Source: Toxoplasma gondii ME49 (lineage: Eukaryota; Apicomplexa; Conoidasida; Eucoccidiorida; Sarcocystidae). From it: a DNA stretch of 64,000 nucleotides. Below the pieces are notes generated by a model. It made no database searches and had not been told where the DNA came from. It was given only the letters and a program-made list of their open reading frames with translations. The position numbers were made by a program, and so were the translations under genes. The DNA lies in assembly GCF_000006565.2 (NCBI RefSeq), contig NC_031469.1, positions 1,253,245 through 1,317,244 on the forward strand, given 5' to 3'. Shown here piece by piece: positions 1-13,900 of this stretch (the first letter of the stretch is position 1; every line of letters begins with the position of its first letter).

Positions 1-223
1 GCTGGGTAACGGAGACAGCCGAAAAACTCGAAGTCCTTAGTTTCCTTCCTCGCATGTACAGAAAACCTTCGATTTTCAGCCCATGTGGCCCGTTTGCCGC
101 ATTTAACGATTCCCATTGTTAGTCTGGGCTGTGTATTGGCTTCGTGCATTGCTTTGTTTGGTAATCCCTGGATAGTGCCGTCGCCGACGGCAAGTAACTG
201 TAAATCTGAGACGCTGTACATAC

Positions 224-2406
224 CCCAGAGAGCTCGGAAGTCATCGAGGTTCTGCTCCGTCGGCGCGTTACCCACATCGTGGTTGCCAGCGACAATCAAC
301 TGAAAACATATGCATTTTGGACGAAAGACATACGCAAAAACTGAATCACCTTGCCTCCCATTCAACACCTAATTCTTTCGCGGTCTGGTTGTTGCGAACG
401 AGGAAGAGGTGGACCATGTATGCCGTTCTATACCGATGAAACAGACGATCCCCGTGAGCACACCGCCTTTCCTCAGTTTTTCCACGATACAAGGAGCACC
501 TTGAAATCGTCTAACGACCCTTCAGTGTGTTCCAGGTACAAACTCTCTGCTCTTTAATCGCAACACGAGTGCTACACGACACATATCTGAAGTTCATACA
601 CGAAAACCGACAACTTCCACCGAGAAACACCAGTAGACCAAGGCAGAAGGTGTTGCATTCAGGATGGAGTCGATTAGGAAACATACAATCTATGTCCTGT
701 GGTCGCTATAGAGACACGAGATGGATGCGGTCAACGAACCGAGTGACGTCTTTCACCAGACTGCAACGGGGGAAAACGACAACGTAGAAAAGGCTTGAAG
801 AGCCCTGTCGACTTCTCTCGCGAATTTGCTGTGCACTGTGAAAAAGTGATTGCTTGGGCATATACGAGCATCTTCTTGATTCTTATAGATGGCGCTACTC
901 CACAAACAGCGCACCTCCCACAGGGTAGGCGAGCTGTGAACGCATTAGATCATCGAACATAACGGTATGTTCTTGAAAGTAACGGAAAAATAAGCTGTAA
1001 ACAAAGTAATTCTTAACAAAAACTGAAGAGTCAAGCACGTACAAGTCGTACAGGGAGTAGGGGCGCAACAGAAACAGGCGTAGACACACTGAGAAGTCTA
1101 GGCCCCCAAAATGCAGGCTCCACCGATATCCAGCAGGAGCAGATGTGCCAGGCGTGTTGGTCTTTCACAAGAAAACGCCCTGCATGCACCTCCAGACTCT
1201 CCCACTCTCTTACCACAGGGACATCGCCTGAAAATGACTGTAGGGTCTGACGAATATCGCTGATCTCACGTTCCTGCAACGGGAAAGCCAACGCGATTTG
1301 TCTTGAAGAAGGCAGGACGCCTCTCTCGCGAACTACGCACCTATATTAGCAGGGGCGTTTTTACATGTGTTTTTGCGAGTCGACTCTCCCGTGACCCCTC
1401 GCCTCAACCTCGATTCAGTTGTTCCAGGACGTCAAACACGACATCGCGGATCCAGCTCAGGCTTCCCCTCGTTCTAGGAAGAATGCTGCGCTCTCGTACT
1501 CTTGGCTAGACTCGCATCCACAGCCAGTATCTGTCACCGAGCTCCCAGAGTATGGGCACACACAACCACGGGAGCCCCCCAAGACGGAAATTTCCTAAGA
1601 GCCACTCGTAAGAAGACTGATCGAGTTCAGTACGATAGACACTTCGCAGCTGTTACTAACAAAGGATGAAAAGGAACTTAGGGCGCGGCGGCGCAGTTCC
1701 TTCGGCAGCCATCCCAGTGCTCCGCCTTCCCTCGGGCACTAAAAGGAACAAAGTGTCATTGCTCGCACCCTGTTTAGCCGGTTACCCTCGTCTTCAGGGA
1801 ACGCCTGCACCAAGTCGCCAAGGACGATGATGAAAGCCGGATTCTGTCGCTTTATCGCATCAAGTCCGCAGCGTAGCCTGCCGATCTCTTCAGCCCACTC
1901 GGCATTCTTCTTCAGCATGCCGAGCTACGAAGGAAAAGGAGACGAGAACGAACAGAGTTAATGCGCATGGCGAAGAAGTGCACACAGAAGCGGCAGGTGG
2001 ATGCTGCTTTTCTCGGTCGTGGTGTCTACGGTGCTTCGAACAAGCGCCTATCCAGCACGGGCAGAGACTGAAAATAGGACAGTTGGGCCGCTCTCCAGTT
2101 TCAGGATATGAACCGGAGAGCATCAGTTCTAGATGGGTATTTAGGGGGGCAAGTGATCGCCGTTATCTCTTTAGAATGTCTCTATAACGAAACACGTTTA
2201 AAATTGCCTGGAAGCAGATATCCATGATGGGTCCTGAAAACTAGTACAGCCTGCAAAAAACTCACTTGGGGGTCGGCAATGATGCCGAATGAGACGACTC
2301 TATCAGAGGTTTCTGCCTTTTCTGTCGCACCGTGATCGTCTGCGAGAGCAGAGCCTCCACCACTTGGCGGTTGCCACTGCCGTACACACACTTTAACGAT
2401 TCCCAT
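224..2406 (-). CDS. CPPED1: CPPED1-like calcineurin-type phosphoesterase (5' part; continues past left edge)
   Basis: Metallophosphatase of the CPPED1 group, cytosolic Ser/Thr phosphatases with a binuclear metal site. Exons seen: 2266..2406 (start ATG at 2406), 1769..1924, 1214..1273 and 224..299; phases agree across all three introns, giving about 144 residues in the window. Metal-site motifs appear in the family order: GIIADPQ near residue 43 (D-x-Q, as in CPPED1, rather than D-x-H), VLGDLV near residue 85, and AGNHDVGN near residue 124. The spacing and the run NPAFIIVLGDL match the family. The donor of exon 2 is GTGCGA, weak but the only one that keeps the frame. After 224 a GTATGT donor opens an intron whose acceptor I cannot place inside the window, so the C-terminal half lies to the left. 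The start is the first in-frame ATG before the conserved core; a longer N-terminus is possible. Confidence 0.85.
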
Positions 2407-3634
2407 GAAGACGAACTCCGGAACACAAGGAAAACAAACTTGGTGGTCGACAGAAAAGTCGGATTCGATGCGAAACAGCTCGTTCCGCCCTCGAAGGCAC
2501 AGTGTGTCCGATTCTGAAGAAAGTACGCGAGTGTCGGGGGGTATATTTGAGACTAAAAGAGAGACCGAGAGGTGAAGAGACGGAATTTCGCCTCGCGTCT
2601 CAAATGGGCTGCATGCTTTGGGTGCCAGTGCCAAACACGACAGTGGCGTCCGCTGAATCGTAGGAGCGCCCAACACTCCAAAACGAGGCCATCTCAGCAA
2701 AATTGCAATGTATTCAGCAACACGTAGCATACCATTTCGAGGCTGGAAACTGCCTCACAATTACCGAATTTGCATCGGCTTTAGATGGCTACTCCAAACT
2801 ACCAGAGGCATGCACCTGTTCTCAGAGTCGAGGGCAGGACCCTCGTCTAGAGCCAAACAGAGCGAACGAAAGTGTTCCCACTGTCGAAAATGACGGAAAA
2901 TCGCCCAGTTTTTTAACACTTACCGCAGAGCAGCTATGCAAGTGAACCCGTCCCTGCATTGCTCGGTTTCCTCTCGATTTTGCGACGTCAACTCAGTCCC
3001 TGAGTAACGGAGGATCGCGTTGGAACTCTTCAGTCGCTGATACCTGGCGGTCGTCGCGCTTTCTAGTTCCGTTCGTGTTAATTCATGACCTGGAGGTAAA
3101 AGGTGTTGTTAACGGATTATCTGCTGTGTAAGAGCATGAAAGGCTGGAAATATGTTGTCTCATCTGGGACTCTATGTACATCGGATATGTTGTGGCGTGG
3201 CTGGTGTTCGAGTGTGGTAAGTGTGTCCGTGCATTGAAATTGTACTTTCTGTCAGGAAGAGATGGAAACTTTTTCCGCAGAAGTACTTCTGCATTGTTAA
3301 TTGCTGGAAAGGTGTACACGAGTTTGGGACGCGGTCTTTTTTTCTTGCTGTCGGAGTTCTTGCTCGGATGCTGGAGGATGTCTTCTGCGCGGAGACACCC
3401 AGTACGGGGTTCAGCGACTTTTCCCGTGGCACCTGAAGTGCCAGCATTGGATGCCGCTTCTGGCACGTTCAACTAGAAGCGGAGACACGACGTGGAAGAT
3501 CGCTGCCGTGATTTGTCCTGGGTGCCGCGTTTCGTGTATTTTTCGTGCGTCGCTTAGCACGGATTTCGTTCCTGCCTTTGCACGGTCCGCCTCTGCTCCC
3601 CCGTTCGCCTCACCAGACGGAAGTTTTTCAAAAG
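2407..3634. other. Intergenic region between divergent genes
   Basis: Lies between the start codons of the minus-strand phosphoesterase and the plus-strand Dabb gene, so it should hold both 5' UTRs and both promoters. No TATA box or conserved protein segment was recognised. The open frames here are short and overlap on both strands. Confidence 0.5.
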
Positions 3635-3940
3635 ATGGCATACGGCCTGCGTCATATTGTGTGCTTCAAGTTCAAGCCGGCCACTCCGGCTGAACTCCTG
3701 GAACAGTTCATTCAAGACGGCCGACAGCTGAAAGCTCTCATTCCGGAGCTCGACTTCTTCATCGATATGCGGACCTCTGTAACAGAGGATCGGACAAAGG
3801 GCTTCTCGCACTTTCTCTACTCTGAATTCCACGGGAAGGACCAGCTGCAGGTGTACGCGGAGCACCCAAAGCACAAGGAATTTGTCGCCAAGTTCAAGCC
3901 TCATTTCGAAGACGTCATGGCCTTTGACCTCCCGATGTAA
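3635..3940 (+). CDS. Stress-responsive A/B-barrel (Dabb) domain protein
   Basis: Intronless gene for a 101-residue protein that is essentially one Dabb domain. The start ATG at 3635 is chosen because AAAGATGGCA is a good eukaryotic start context and the protein then opens with GLRHIVCFKFKP, the usual first strand of the fold; the open frame upstream (from 3545) has no recognisable content. Later family features are the FIDMRTS and SHFLYSEF strands and the YAEHPKHKEFV helix near residues 75-85. Dabb proteins form dimeric alpha+beta barrels; the catalytic role, if any, is not known for most eukaryotic members, so no reaction is assigned. It sits about 1.2 kb from the divergent phosphoesterase start. 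Confidence 0.9.
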   Translation: MAYGLRHIVCFKFKPATPAELLEQFIQDGRQLKALIPELDFFIDMRTSVTEDRTKGFSHFLYSEFHGKDQLQVYAEHPKHKEFVAKFKPHFEDVMAFDLPM

Positions 3941-5360
3941 TTCGCGCTCTCCACCTCTTGTGTCAAAAGGCCCATATTTCCTCGAGCACACTGGCGACAA
4001 TCGCAAACAGGGACCAGCAACTGTCAAACTAGCTTTTTTGGTCACCACAAAGTGCGGAAACACAGGAACCAGATAGGTCGGCACTTAAGTCTTTCTTTTC
4101 CGTGACAACGTGAAATCAGTTCCTGGTGGCACACTTTGAGTAAGGGATGAGTGGCCCCAGCATAGCGATCTCCGTTGCACAGTTAAGGTTACGTTTGTGG
4201 GCTACCGAGACTGGTTGTGGAAGTGTCAAAAAGTACACTTGTGACACTTGTATCTCCCCGTTAAGGAAAGCGAGCTGTGTTTTTCACCTTGTCGTGGACG
4301 ATACGAAAGGACACCGTTGGCGGCGCATTTCTCCCTGACACAGAGAAGAAGGGCATGCTAGTTGCTGGGCGTATTGGCCGCTGCCTCGACTCTCGAATAA
4401 TGCGAGGAAGAGACTGACATTCGACACCGTGGATCAACTTTGACTTAGACACACAGACGAGATCGATTAGTGTCATGGTGACTTCACACCGAGGTATGGC
4501 CAGGCACAATGAAAGCAAACTACCGAATGATTTCTGTGAGCCACATTACTGCCAGGAGCCAGAGGTATTTGCGCTCCAAAGCAAAGAGAATCGACGTTTG
4601 AAATGGAGGTCTGGTCGACTCTCCACTGGCAATCGACTCGCGTTCCTGCCAGCACGACGCACCAGCTGAGCCTGCAGTGAAGATCGGGATTCATTCTCTG
4701 TTCAAAGCAACTGAGTCGTGACACGACTAGTTCTCTGCAATAAAATCCCAGCTTGCAAAGCTCCACTGCAAAGAGGGACGAGAAGCCTGGAAGTCTAACT
4801 CGGAGTTGTGAGAAGCTGTTTCTCGTGACTGCACATTTGAAGGTGGAGTTCTGAAGGAATAAAACACAGCCAGCAAACTGAAGCAGCTACGCTTACACAT
4901 GCCACCTTTCGTTTGAGGGAACAACTCTGGATGCAAGTCGAACATGATACGGAATGTTTTTGTGTGACGATGCAGTGTGACGGAAACATTTAGAGTGTAA
5001 GGATGCCCCGGCAACGTTGCAGAAGCCGACTGTCGGGAGACAGCGATGCAGCAAGTGGTGTTTTTGCGCCGGTGATATTCATTCGTGACTGGGCGTGTTT
5101 GCCACGTTATCACCTCCGACGGCATTTCCGATTGACTGCCTTTGAGTGAACTGCATTTCTTCGAAACGGCTAAGTCCTTTCTTGCCCGTACCTCCGCGTG
5201 GCCAGCACTAGCAAAGCGCGTTCACCTAGGGAAGAACGGACCGCAGCAGATGCCAAACGTTTGAATTCAGCGCTTTCCACACTCACAAAGCAGGCATCTT
5301 TGCTCTCCCTACTTATTTCCCGCCAAGCATCGCGCTGCTCTCTGTTTGGCGACCCGCTTT
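3941..5360. other. Intergenic region
   Basis: Probably the 3' UTR of the Dabb gene followed by the 3' side of the candidate minus-strand gene at 5361. I see no convincing protein, RNA gene or repeat; all open frames are short and have no splice or family support. Confidence 0.4.
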
Positions 5361-6053
5361 TTACGGACGTTCTGTGGAATTCTGAGTAACATTCTTTTGT
5401 CTGAGCCGTAGTCGTGTGTGCGCTTGCAAATGAACAGCCAGCTCGGAAAGAACATCGGAGGCCCTTGCGCCAAACTGGCACTTCGGTGAAGGAGTCTCCT
5501 AGGTGCAACATCGATACACAACAGCGTCGAGCTTAGGGAGATCGTTCGAAATGTAAGCACGCACAAATGCTGTGCATCGTGGCAGTGGTGGTGTACGGCA
5601 CGGAGTGTAACCGAAACTAACGCGGCGCATTCGATCTTTTACGCGCTTGTTCCCTTTGGTACAAACATCGGTTCCGCACGCACTTCACATCAGTCCAAAG
5701 GCGAGAGAGGAATTGCTTCCATCTGCCGAAACACAACTTCTGCATCGCCTACCGTAGCGCGGGGCTCCTCTTTTGTTCATCGTGAAACCGACGCTGATTA
5801 CACTTACCATCAAGCCTGAATATGCATAAAGCCACTGAACATCTTCTACTCTCTTGTGCTTCATTCTGGTGCGAGCATTCGTGTATCCGGCTGCAAATAC
5901 TCCAGGTGTTTCCGGCATCCAGCAAGGAAGTGACCGTGTGTCTGGGCTGTTGGGCAGCGTTCGCATCGTCTGGTGAATCTTTAGAAAGCTCCGAAAGCCG
6001 AGATGTGAAGAGTCTTCATCGTGCCAAGGGATCGGTGCTACGTTCATGTTCAT
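5361..6053 (-). CDS. Possible two-exon gene, function unknown (127 aa)
   Basis: Not recognised. Exon 1 is 5808..6053 (82 codons from ATG at 6053, with a second in-frame ATG two codons later), ending at an excellent GTAAGT donor. Exon 2 is 5361..5498 (46 codons with stop), after a TAG acceptor with a weak pyrimidine tract. Both are in phase 0. The predicted protein is hydrophilic, with a basic stretch around residues 62-70 (NARTRMKHKRVED) and a helix-prone C-terminus (SDVLSELAVHLQAHTRLRL). No signal peptide or membrane segment is visible. It starts only about 340 bases downstream of the eIF3b stop codon, which is tight for two separate genes here. The donor and uniform composition argue for a gene; the lack of any recognised family argues against. 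Confidence 0.35.
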
Positions 6054-6393
6054 CTAGACAAGATGACAGTTGCAGCGTGTTTCTCCGTTATTTCAGTGAA
6101 GTGTTACGCACCAGCCGAGGTGCTTTTCATGAAAGAAAGAGCAGACTGATGGGGCCCGGAGGCGAGGAGATGGAACAATATAATCGTCCTCGGTTTTGAT
6201 TTAGGAGAGCACCAGTACCCGACCGGGTTTTGACACATTCTGAGGAAATGACTGCTATTTTGGGGTCATAGGGTAGAATGTGTGTCACAAGAACAAGTTT
6301 TCACAGAGAGCGACAACGACAAGAAGCGACCAGTAGAGAGCAAGGTGACAGGACGAAAAAGCACGAATCGTCTCCCACTCCCAGTTTCGAAGT

Positions 6394-9300
6394 TTATGTA
6401 ATGATCTCCTCCTTGACTTCGAGTTCGTCTTCGATAACTTCTTCTTTATCCTCCCAGTCAAACTGGGCGTCGAATGTTTCATAAGCCAGCTGCCAGTCGT
6501 CGTAAAGCTCCTGTAAACAAAGACACCAAAACCGCCTCCACCACGTGGTCGTGAACCCTCCACACTTTTCACACTTTCTAGCGGGACGTTTCATTTCCTC
6601 ACCGGTCACGACCACCTCACTATGTCTGCTTTCAGTGCTCCCGGATCTACAGCAGGACCCGTTCCAGACACATCGACTATGTCGCACATCGCAGCAGACG
6701 AAAAACCGTTTACGCGAAAAGTACCTGACCTTTTCCGTTGGATTTTCTTCACAACAAGCAACAGTCGCGGTTGATTGAGAGGCCCTCTTTAAATCATCGC
6801 CGTCGAATGGGAACACGCTTGTTCTCAATTATACTAGAAACCCAGAACCACACCCGCAGAGAGCACCATCTGACAACCTGATCACATCGCTGGCAACCTG
6901 AGAGGCAGTGCCGTTCTAAAGGAAAGACACTCACATGGTCGACCTTCCACTGGTTGAGTCCGTCGAGGACTTTGGTAAATTCGTCCATTTCCTCCTTTCT
7001 TTGACGGATGAAGGCGGATCGCTGCTCCAGTCGCAGTTTCTCGTCCTCTGCCTCGTACCGTTTGCTGCGAAACGAACCACATTTCGAGTCACAGTTGTGA
7101 ACAAACACTCCGGAGTTTAGAAAAACCGACGTCGTATTATTCAGACACGAGCACATGTAGACATGTTTTAAACACACGAGGCCGGGACGTGTACATAGAA
7201 CCTTTGATGCAGGAGCCAACGTCTTCAATGCGACATACGAACGACTCTTTGGACTTCTTCCGCTCGTGCCATTTCTAGCTTGTCTTACACTCGTTTTACG
7301 CACATTCTACATGAATTTATATATTCTGCGACAGCAGAGCGAGAAGGGAAAGGTGTTCCAAAGAACGCGGATCGCGACAGACACACATCAACTGCACGAG
7401 TCCTGAGCACGGAAAAACCGATTTCTCTGTGTTCAGTCGTCATCTTTACCTGTAATCCTTCATTTTCTTCTTGATTTCCTCGATCTTCTCTTTCTTCAAA
7501 AGCGACGGCGGATGTGGTCGCCACAGGAACTGGTAGAACTGATCCTTTTGGCACTTGTACTGCAGTTTGCCTTGGAACGTCCAGATCTTGTAACCTGCAC
7601 AAGATCAGCCACAGGCCGTGTGAACAGAAGAGATCTTGAGTTTCTCTGAACGCATCTCAACTCGATAAAACCGCACAAAGCGGCGAAGAGTGCTCCTCCA
7701 TGTCAGGGACGGTGTACAGCACTCACGCCGAACTTGGCTGTCGACACCTCCTCACTCGAGTATTCACCACGCATAGAACCCAGACGCGGAATTCTGGTTG
7801 ATACACTACACGATCTCCAGAGTGCTGGAGTCACAGATTTCTGTACTGCATGCAGAGCCGTAGTTGACGCCTGACACAGTCGACCTGCGGCAGTGGGCGA
7901 AGAAAAACTTTTGGCGACACGGGAGAGGCCGTCGACCATGTAGACGAGGTGGAGGTGTCAGTTTATGCTTCTGTGCCCGCTGGTGTCGAATTGTCACGTC
8001 GTTTTCTTTCGCGTTCACACGCGCAAGACGAAGCGGCTTCTCACCTGTGTTGGAACCCAGACGGAAGGAGGCGGTGTTGCTGCTCGGAAGCATCGGGAGC
8101 ACGACCGCCGTGCTGAGGTATCGACCGCATGCAGACCACCTGACTTCGTTGACCATGAAGTGTTCATCCATGTGGAGCACCTGAAAGACGAGAGGAGACT
8201 CACAGACAGCAACGCGCAGTTCAGCAGAACGCGGAACAGACCGTCCGCTCTTCCCTCTGTCGAACCAGCGAAACGGTTTTTCTCCACACCCCACGGCTTC
8301 GGACACTGAACCTTCTTTCTGCCCGCTCTCACCTGGACAGTGTCTTGATCGTTCAGGCAGCAAAAAAGGAGAGTTCCGTCGAGACCGAGAGAAGCAAGGA
8401 TGAAGTACGAACCAAACGGCGACCACTGCATGTAGTTCATGTATCCACTGATGTCGAAGGAGTAAATCAAAATCGTGTCGCGCTTGCCGTCTGCGAGACA
8501 CACACAAGGCACACCCCGCAAACTCCAGAACAAAAAAGTTCGTTCGCCTTGGCACCACCGAAACGAGGCGGAAAGAACACACAGTCCGGAAAGACCACCA
8601 GTTTACACGTAAGAGGCGACAGACAAAGAACTCCAGATCGTCGATGTCGCTGCAGAGATGCAGACGTCGAGTAGACACAAGCCCAGCTGCAAAGTGAGGT
8701 GGGGAACCGCAAAGCCATGGACGTCCGTTCTGGCAACGTCTCCACAACTTCAAGTCGTAGAGAGGAAGCAGACACTGCCGCCAGAAGTCTCGTGGTTCAG
8801 CTGCACCGACCGCTAAACCCATGCACGACGACAGCTGTTTTTTGAGAAGTAAGTAGAGGAATCCAATTGACAGAATTAGGCAGTCAACACCTCCATCAAC
8901 ATTTGAGGAAATAAGGCGAAAGCAACTTCGAAAAAACTCGAAGTCAGCGTACCTTCGCTGGCATCGCACACGCGGTAGAATCGAAGAGCCTGGTTGCTCG
9001 TCTGCTCATCGTGGACAACAAGAGCGAATCTCTTGCCTGGAAGAAAGAAAACACACGAATCGTCACTTATGTCACACCCTCTGCCTTTCACCCTTCTTCT
9101 CTCTTGTTCCCATTGCCTGTAGTTCCTTCGTCTGTCTACAAACCATTGGGCCGCGCCTTTGTCCGTATCCCCACAGCTCAGTTCGCAGAGTCTCTTTCAT
9201 GTCGGTGACATGTCTACGACTTGCATATTCCCTGGAGTTTCTGTTGCCGAACCGCCAAAATAGTTTCGCTTGTTATGCTGCTGGTTGATGCTCACTGTAT

Positions 9301-10901
9301 CCTTCTTCCCAGTGCAGCTGCACAGCCACATCGTTGAGTTGCACGTTGTCGACCGGGATGTCCTTCTCTCTCATACGGAAGATTTCGAGCTGAGTAAACT
9401 CTTTCTTCCCCTTCTTTCCGGTTTTCTTGAACGCGACCGTCTGAAAAGAAGAATGGATTCACAGACGCTGCACATCCTCCAGACAGAGCCGTTCTGACAA
9501 CGAACTTGATGATGTGCAGAAGGGGAAAGCAGCGGCGCTTCGTGTCTGAAGGTCCTGGGCAGAACGCATTCTTTGATCGCTGTTTCCTGTCAGCGCGATG
9601 CGTCTCCACATAAGGCAATTTTGGAGCTAAAAAATCGGGAAACACCATCAGAAGAATTGGTCGAGTTGTCGGACAAGCGCTCAGCAGGTCCCTCACAGGG
9701 AGAGAGAGAGAGAGAGAGACTGGGGAGCCCAAAGGCGTAACTCTGTGATCTCAGTGGACTTTTTTGCGGTGAAAAACACAGGGTTCTCTCGAAGCGTCCT
9801 GTCTCAACTTACACCGAACAAAGTGGACCTTTCCAGAAAAAAGTGTCTGATTATAAGATGATTCTTTCTCTAAAATGTGGTCAAAGGTCCCCGCAGATTC
9901 TCTCTTGAAACCGTTCGTCGCACCCCCTCTTTGCGGAGAACGAAGCCTCTCCCCAGTCGCCTCGGTAGGGAAGAAAAAACAGAGACAAGCTTTTTCTGAA
10001 TCCGTTGAGTATAGATCTTGAACAAGTCAACAGCTCTTCACACGTAACGGGAGACACAAGCGCTTAACAGGCGCCCTTGTTGCTTTGAGACTTTTAAAGG
10101 CAACGCGGATCCGACTTCCGCCGCGAATTGCCAATAGTTGCACGTTCAGGGAACGCGCACAAATGCGGAGTAGCTGCACGCCAGCGAAGAGTGGGTAAAA
10201 ACACGGCGACGGGAGAAAGATCACGAACATGCCGTCAACGAAGTACACGGCACACAGAAACAGCGGAACGCTCTTTTTCCGAAGGGCCAGACGCCCACGA
10301 TGAACTAGAGAGAAAGAGAGGACGGGAGTTCAGGGGAGTGTAGAAAAAAGGACCAAGACAGATCCTCCAACTTACACGAAGGCAGAGGAAGTCTCCCTTG
10401 GACTGCCAGTGCATCGACGCACCCTTGACGTTGTACACGTTCTTGCTGCTCAGTTCGCGACGACTCGGAATTTCAACCAAAAGCAGCCGACCTGGAAAGT
10501 GACACAAAACAGAATTGGCGCGAAAGGGCTTGAGACAGTTCACGCACAGTTCGGTGTCCCGTGACTGGAGTTCGTTCTCACTCGCCTGCCGTGAAAAAGC
10601 GCTGTCTCGTTTGAAAGCACAGAAACGTTTCGGACACCTTGAACAGCATGCATGCGTCGCGAACTCACCGCCAGACGAAAAGCTCACATCAAACGCACTT
10701 GAAACAGGCACATCTCTGTACAGTACAACGTTTACAGGGAATCCCTACTCTTAAACCAACACATATACACATATAAATAAGCATATATACATATATACAT
10801 GCGTGTATATCTACAAATTCGAGGCATGCATTTCCAAGCGTATCACCACATCTAGATGTAGTCTTATGTTGCTCTGTATGCCTGCCTAAATGTTGAGACT
10901 C

Positions 10902-10940
<39 letters not shown>

Positions 10941-13900
10941 GGTATGTATGTATATGTTCATTTAAATGTTGAAATTTCAACATGTTGAGAGCGCCTCATC
11001 GACAGCAACACAGAACACGGGCAATGGAAAGAATTGCCTGTTGCTGCCGACACGTTACGCCTCAGATTTTTCTCGGCTGTCTTTCCGACTACTCTCCCGA
11101 CAACGACGAGAGAGCAGATGAAAAAAGGAGACAGCCGGGAGAGCACCGTTCCCCCTTAAAAAACCAGTATCGACTTCCAAACAAGTGCTCCAACAATCAG
11201 TCCGTCTGGCGTACTGAGGCCGCACTTCCACGAGCACAAACATCGAAGTGTCACTCTCTTCACTGTCGTTCCGTTGGGAGATCCTTCACCCGTTCTAACG
11301 GATGGACAATGTTCCTAGTTCGAAGCACAAAGATTCAAAAGAACTCCTGAATTCTGTTATCAGTTCGTCACGGTACGTACACCTCGTTGGCTACCCCCAG
11401 GTTCGGCCTCATGTCCCGTTACGTATTGCAGAGTCTCATGTGGTTTCGGGCGCTTTTGGACTTTCTGCACGGTTGTGCCAGTGAACCTAGGCGACTTCGC
11501 TTCTCTCTACATCTGCGAACACTCGACAAAGGAGCCGTGTCCGTTCGAAAAACGCACCGGGAGCATCTTCAGATCCCTTGATCCAGACAGAAATGATGTT
11601 TTCTGTCGGCGACCACTCGAACTTTTCAAGAGGATACTTCAGAGACGACAGCTTTCCGTCGCGCGGGTCACGCAGAAGACGAACGGCGCAGCGATCCTGA
11701 AGAAAAAGCAAGCAGGAAACGCAGAGGTCAACAAGAATGCTCAGGCCACTTGGCATCGCGGAAACCATTAGCATGCATCTGTGTGCAAGCAGAACATGGA
11801 ATGTACATACGGCAGACAGCGACAGTGTACGTACACACTCGAGAAGAACGGACTGGGAGTTGGACGGAACGGCGGAACGCCACGGCCATACAAACAGATC
11901 AACCGAACCAGCAGGAAGAGGGCCGTCCGTAGAAACGTGAAAGAGTGCATGCGCGTTGCGGTTTTTACCTTTCTCCCTTTTTCATCGCTCTTTTCGCCTT
12001 CAGCTTCTGGCTCGTCGTCGCACTCCATCTGGTAGACACAGAGCTCCTTCTCGCCCATGCGCGCAACGTAGCGGTCGTCATGAGAGAAAAGAAAATGCGG
12101 ATATTCGCCTCCACGAGGAGAGTAAGCAGGTGTGGGGAACTGCCGCAGAAGCTCGCCTGAGTTTCAAAGGAAGACATGAGTCACTCAATGAGGCGCCAAC
12201 TGAGGCTCGACCCCTGGTCACCACGATGAAGGGATAGTCCCAGGTTCCACGAACTGTAGGAACAAAATGACCCGATGTGCAGAAGCCGGGGGAGAGTTTT
12301 AGCGGACAGAACACCACAAACATATCGATAGGAGTTCCCCCGTGTCACGGAGTTCGAGTCACCGGTTTGGGAAAAGCAGACACGCTGCGACACCAAGGCA
12401 AAAAAAGTCAAGGTTCTCACCAGTCATGACCTTCCAGATGCGAACCGCCTTCTCGTTGCGCAGCTGGGCAGGGCTTCCATCCCAAGTGATCACGTACGTC
12501 TCATTGGGCGAAAAGTCGATCTGAAAAAAAAACAGGCGTTGGATGACAACGACACGATGCCCTCACACGGAAAAGGCTGAGTCCACTCCTTGTGAATCGC
12601 CTCCAGGACACACACACACAATTACATAATACGTAGACATACACATATTTGTATACATATACATATATATATATATATATGTGGATACATGCAGGAACAA
12701 GGCGAGCAGTAGAAAGAGACCAGAGACGTAGAGAGAAGCAAAACGGGGAGGCGAGATGACGGACAGGACGACTGCTTTACGTGCAGTGCCTTTGGGGAAA
12801 TCAAGCTCACCTGTTTGACGTCTTTGTGCTCAAAACGAACTTTCTTCTCAAACTGGTCACCCGCCCAGAGCGCGATACCTGCACAAACAATCCACAAAAT
12901 TAATTCGCATTCCCTGTTCGGCGCATCCCGCGAAGCCTGGCGAAGACTCTTTGTTTCGCCTTTTGAGTGTTTTCGGATCTGTGCACGTCGAGACCCATCC
13001 AAAGAGACACAGAGAACAACAAAAAAAGGTAAAATGGCAACGAGACAGCCGACAGGCGAGACACGACCGAGAAAGCCTCCGCAAAATACATTCTACAGGC
13101 GCTGTTGCTTGTCTTGAATCGATAACGGGACTTCGCGCCGCTTCAGAAAGTCACAAATAGCACCCGCGATTCCCCCGACGGCGTATTTGTTCTCGGTGTA
13201 CACACAGTGCAGAGTTTCAATCAGTGCCAGTGCTGACATGCTACCAAGATGACCCTTTATGAAGAATACTGAAACACAGGGTAAATACGAAGAAGCGAGA
13301 AGCGTCGCTCCCGGTTGGATGCCTTAGCGTGGTGGTAGAGAATTCCGTTAAATAGTGCTGGGTCGGAGTGCGGGGAAGTCACTTCGTCATCACTCTATAA
13401 CGCAAGTCACCGACATGACACGCTGGCGGTTTTTGGACTCGTACGAATCTCTCAAGAACGCGCTGAGTTTTTCCTGTACGACAGATGCACATCGATTGCC
13501 ACTAAGGTGTGCAGCGCTTTTCCCAATATTCTCTGATGAGAAAAAACGCACGAAAACTGCAACCTACCAGGCCTGTGGAACGTCGCAAGGAAAGAACCTT
13601 GAGGAGACCACTGGACGCGGAAGTCTGTCCACACACGCTTGCCGTCAGCGCGCTCTCGATGCCCGTTATAGACCAGAACGCTGCAGTCTCTCTCAATTGG
13701 GTCATGCCAGTAAATCTCCGTCTCGCCCTGAGAAAAAAAATGATTTCGACATGTGTAACAGAAAGTCACCTCAAACTACGTACTCACGCATCTGCAAAAC
13801 CACATACATACACGCAGGTATACATACATATATATATATATAGAGAGAGATATCTAGGTGTGTGTATCAATGGCTATCTAGATTGACTTGTCTGAAGCGA

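Noticed and set aside
1..35. DFEFFGC reading on the minus strand as the next phosphoesterase exon
   Set aside because: It resembles the family sequence after TWG, but the CTAAG acceptor would put it out of phase with exon 224..299. The true next exon is probably left of the window.
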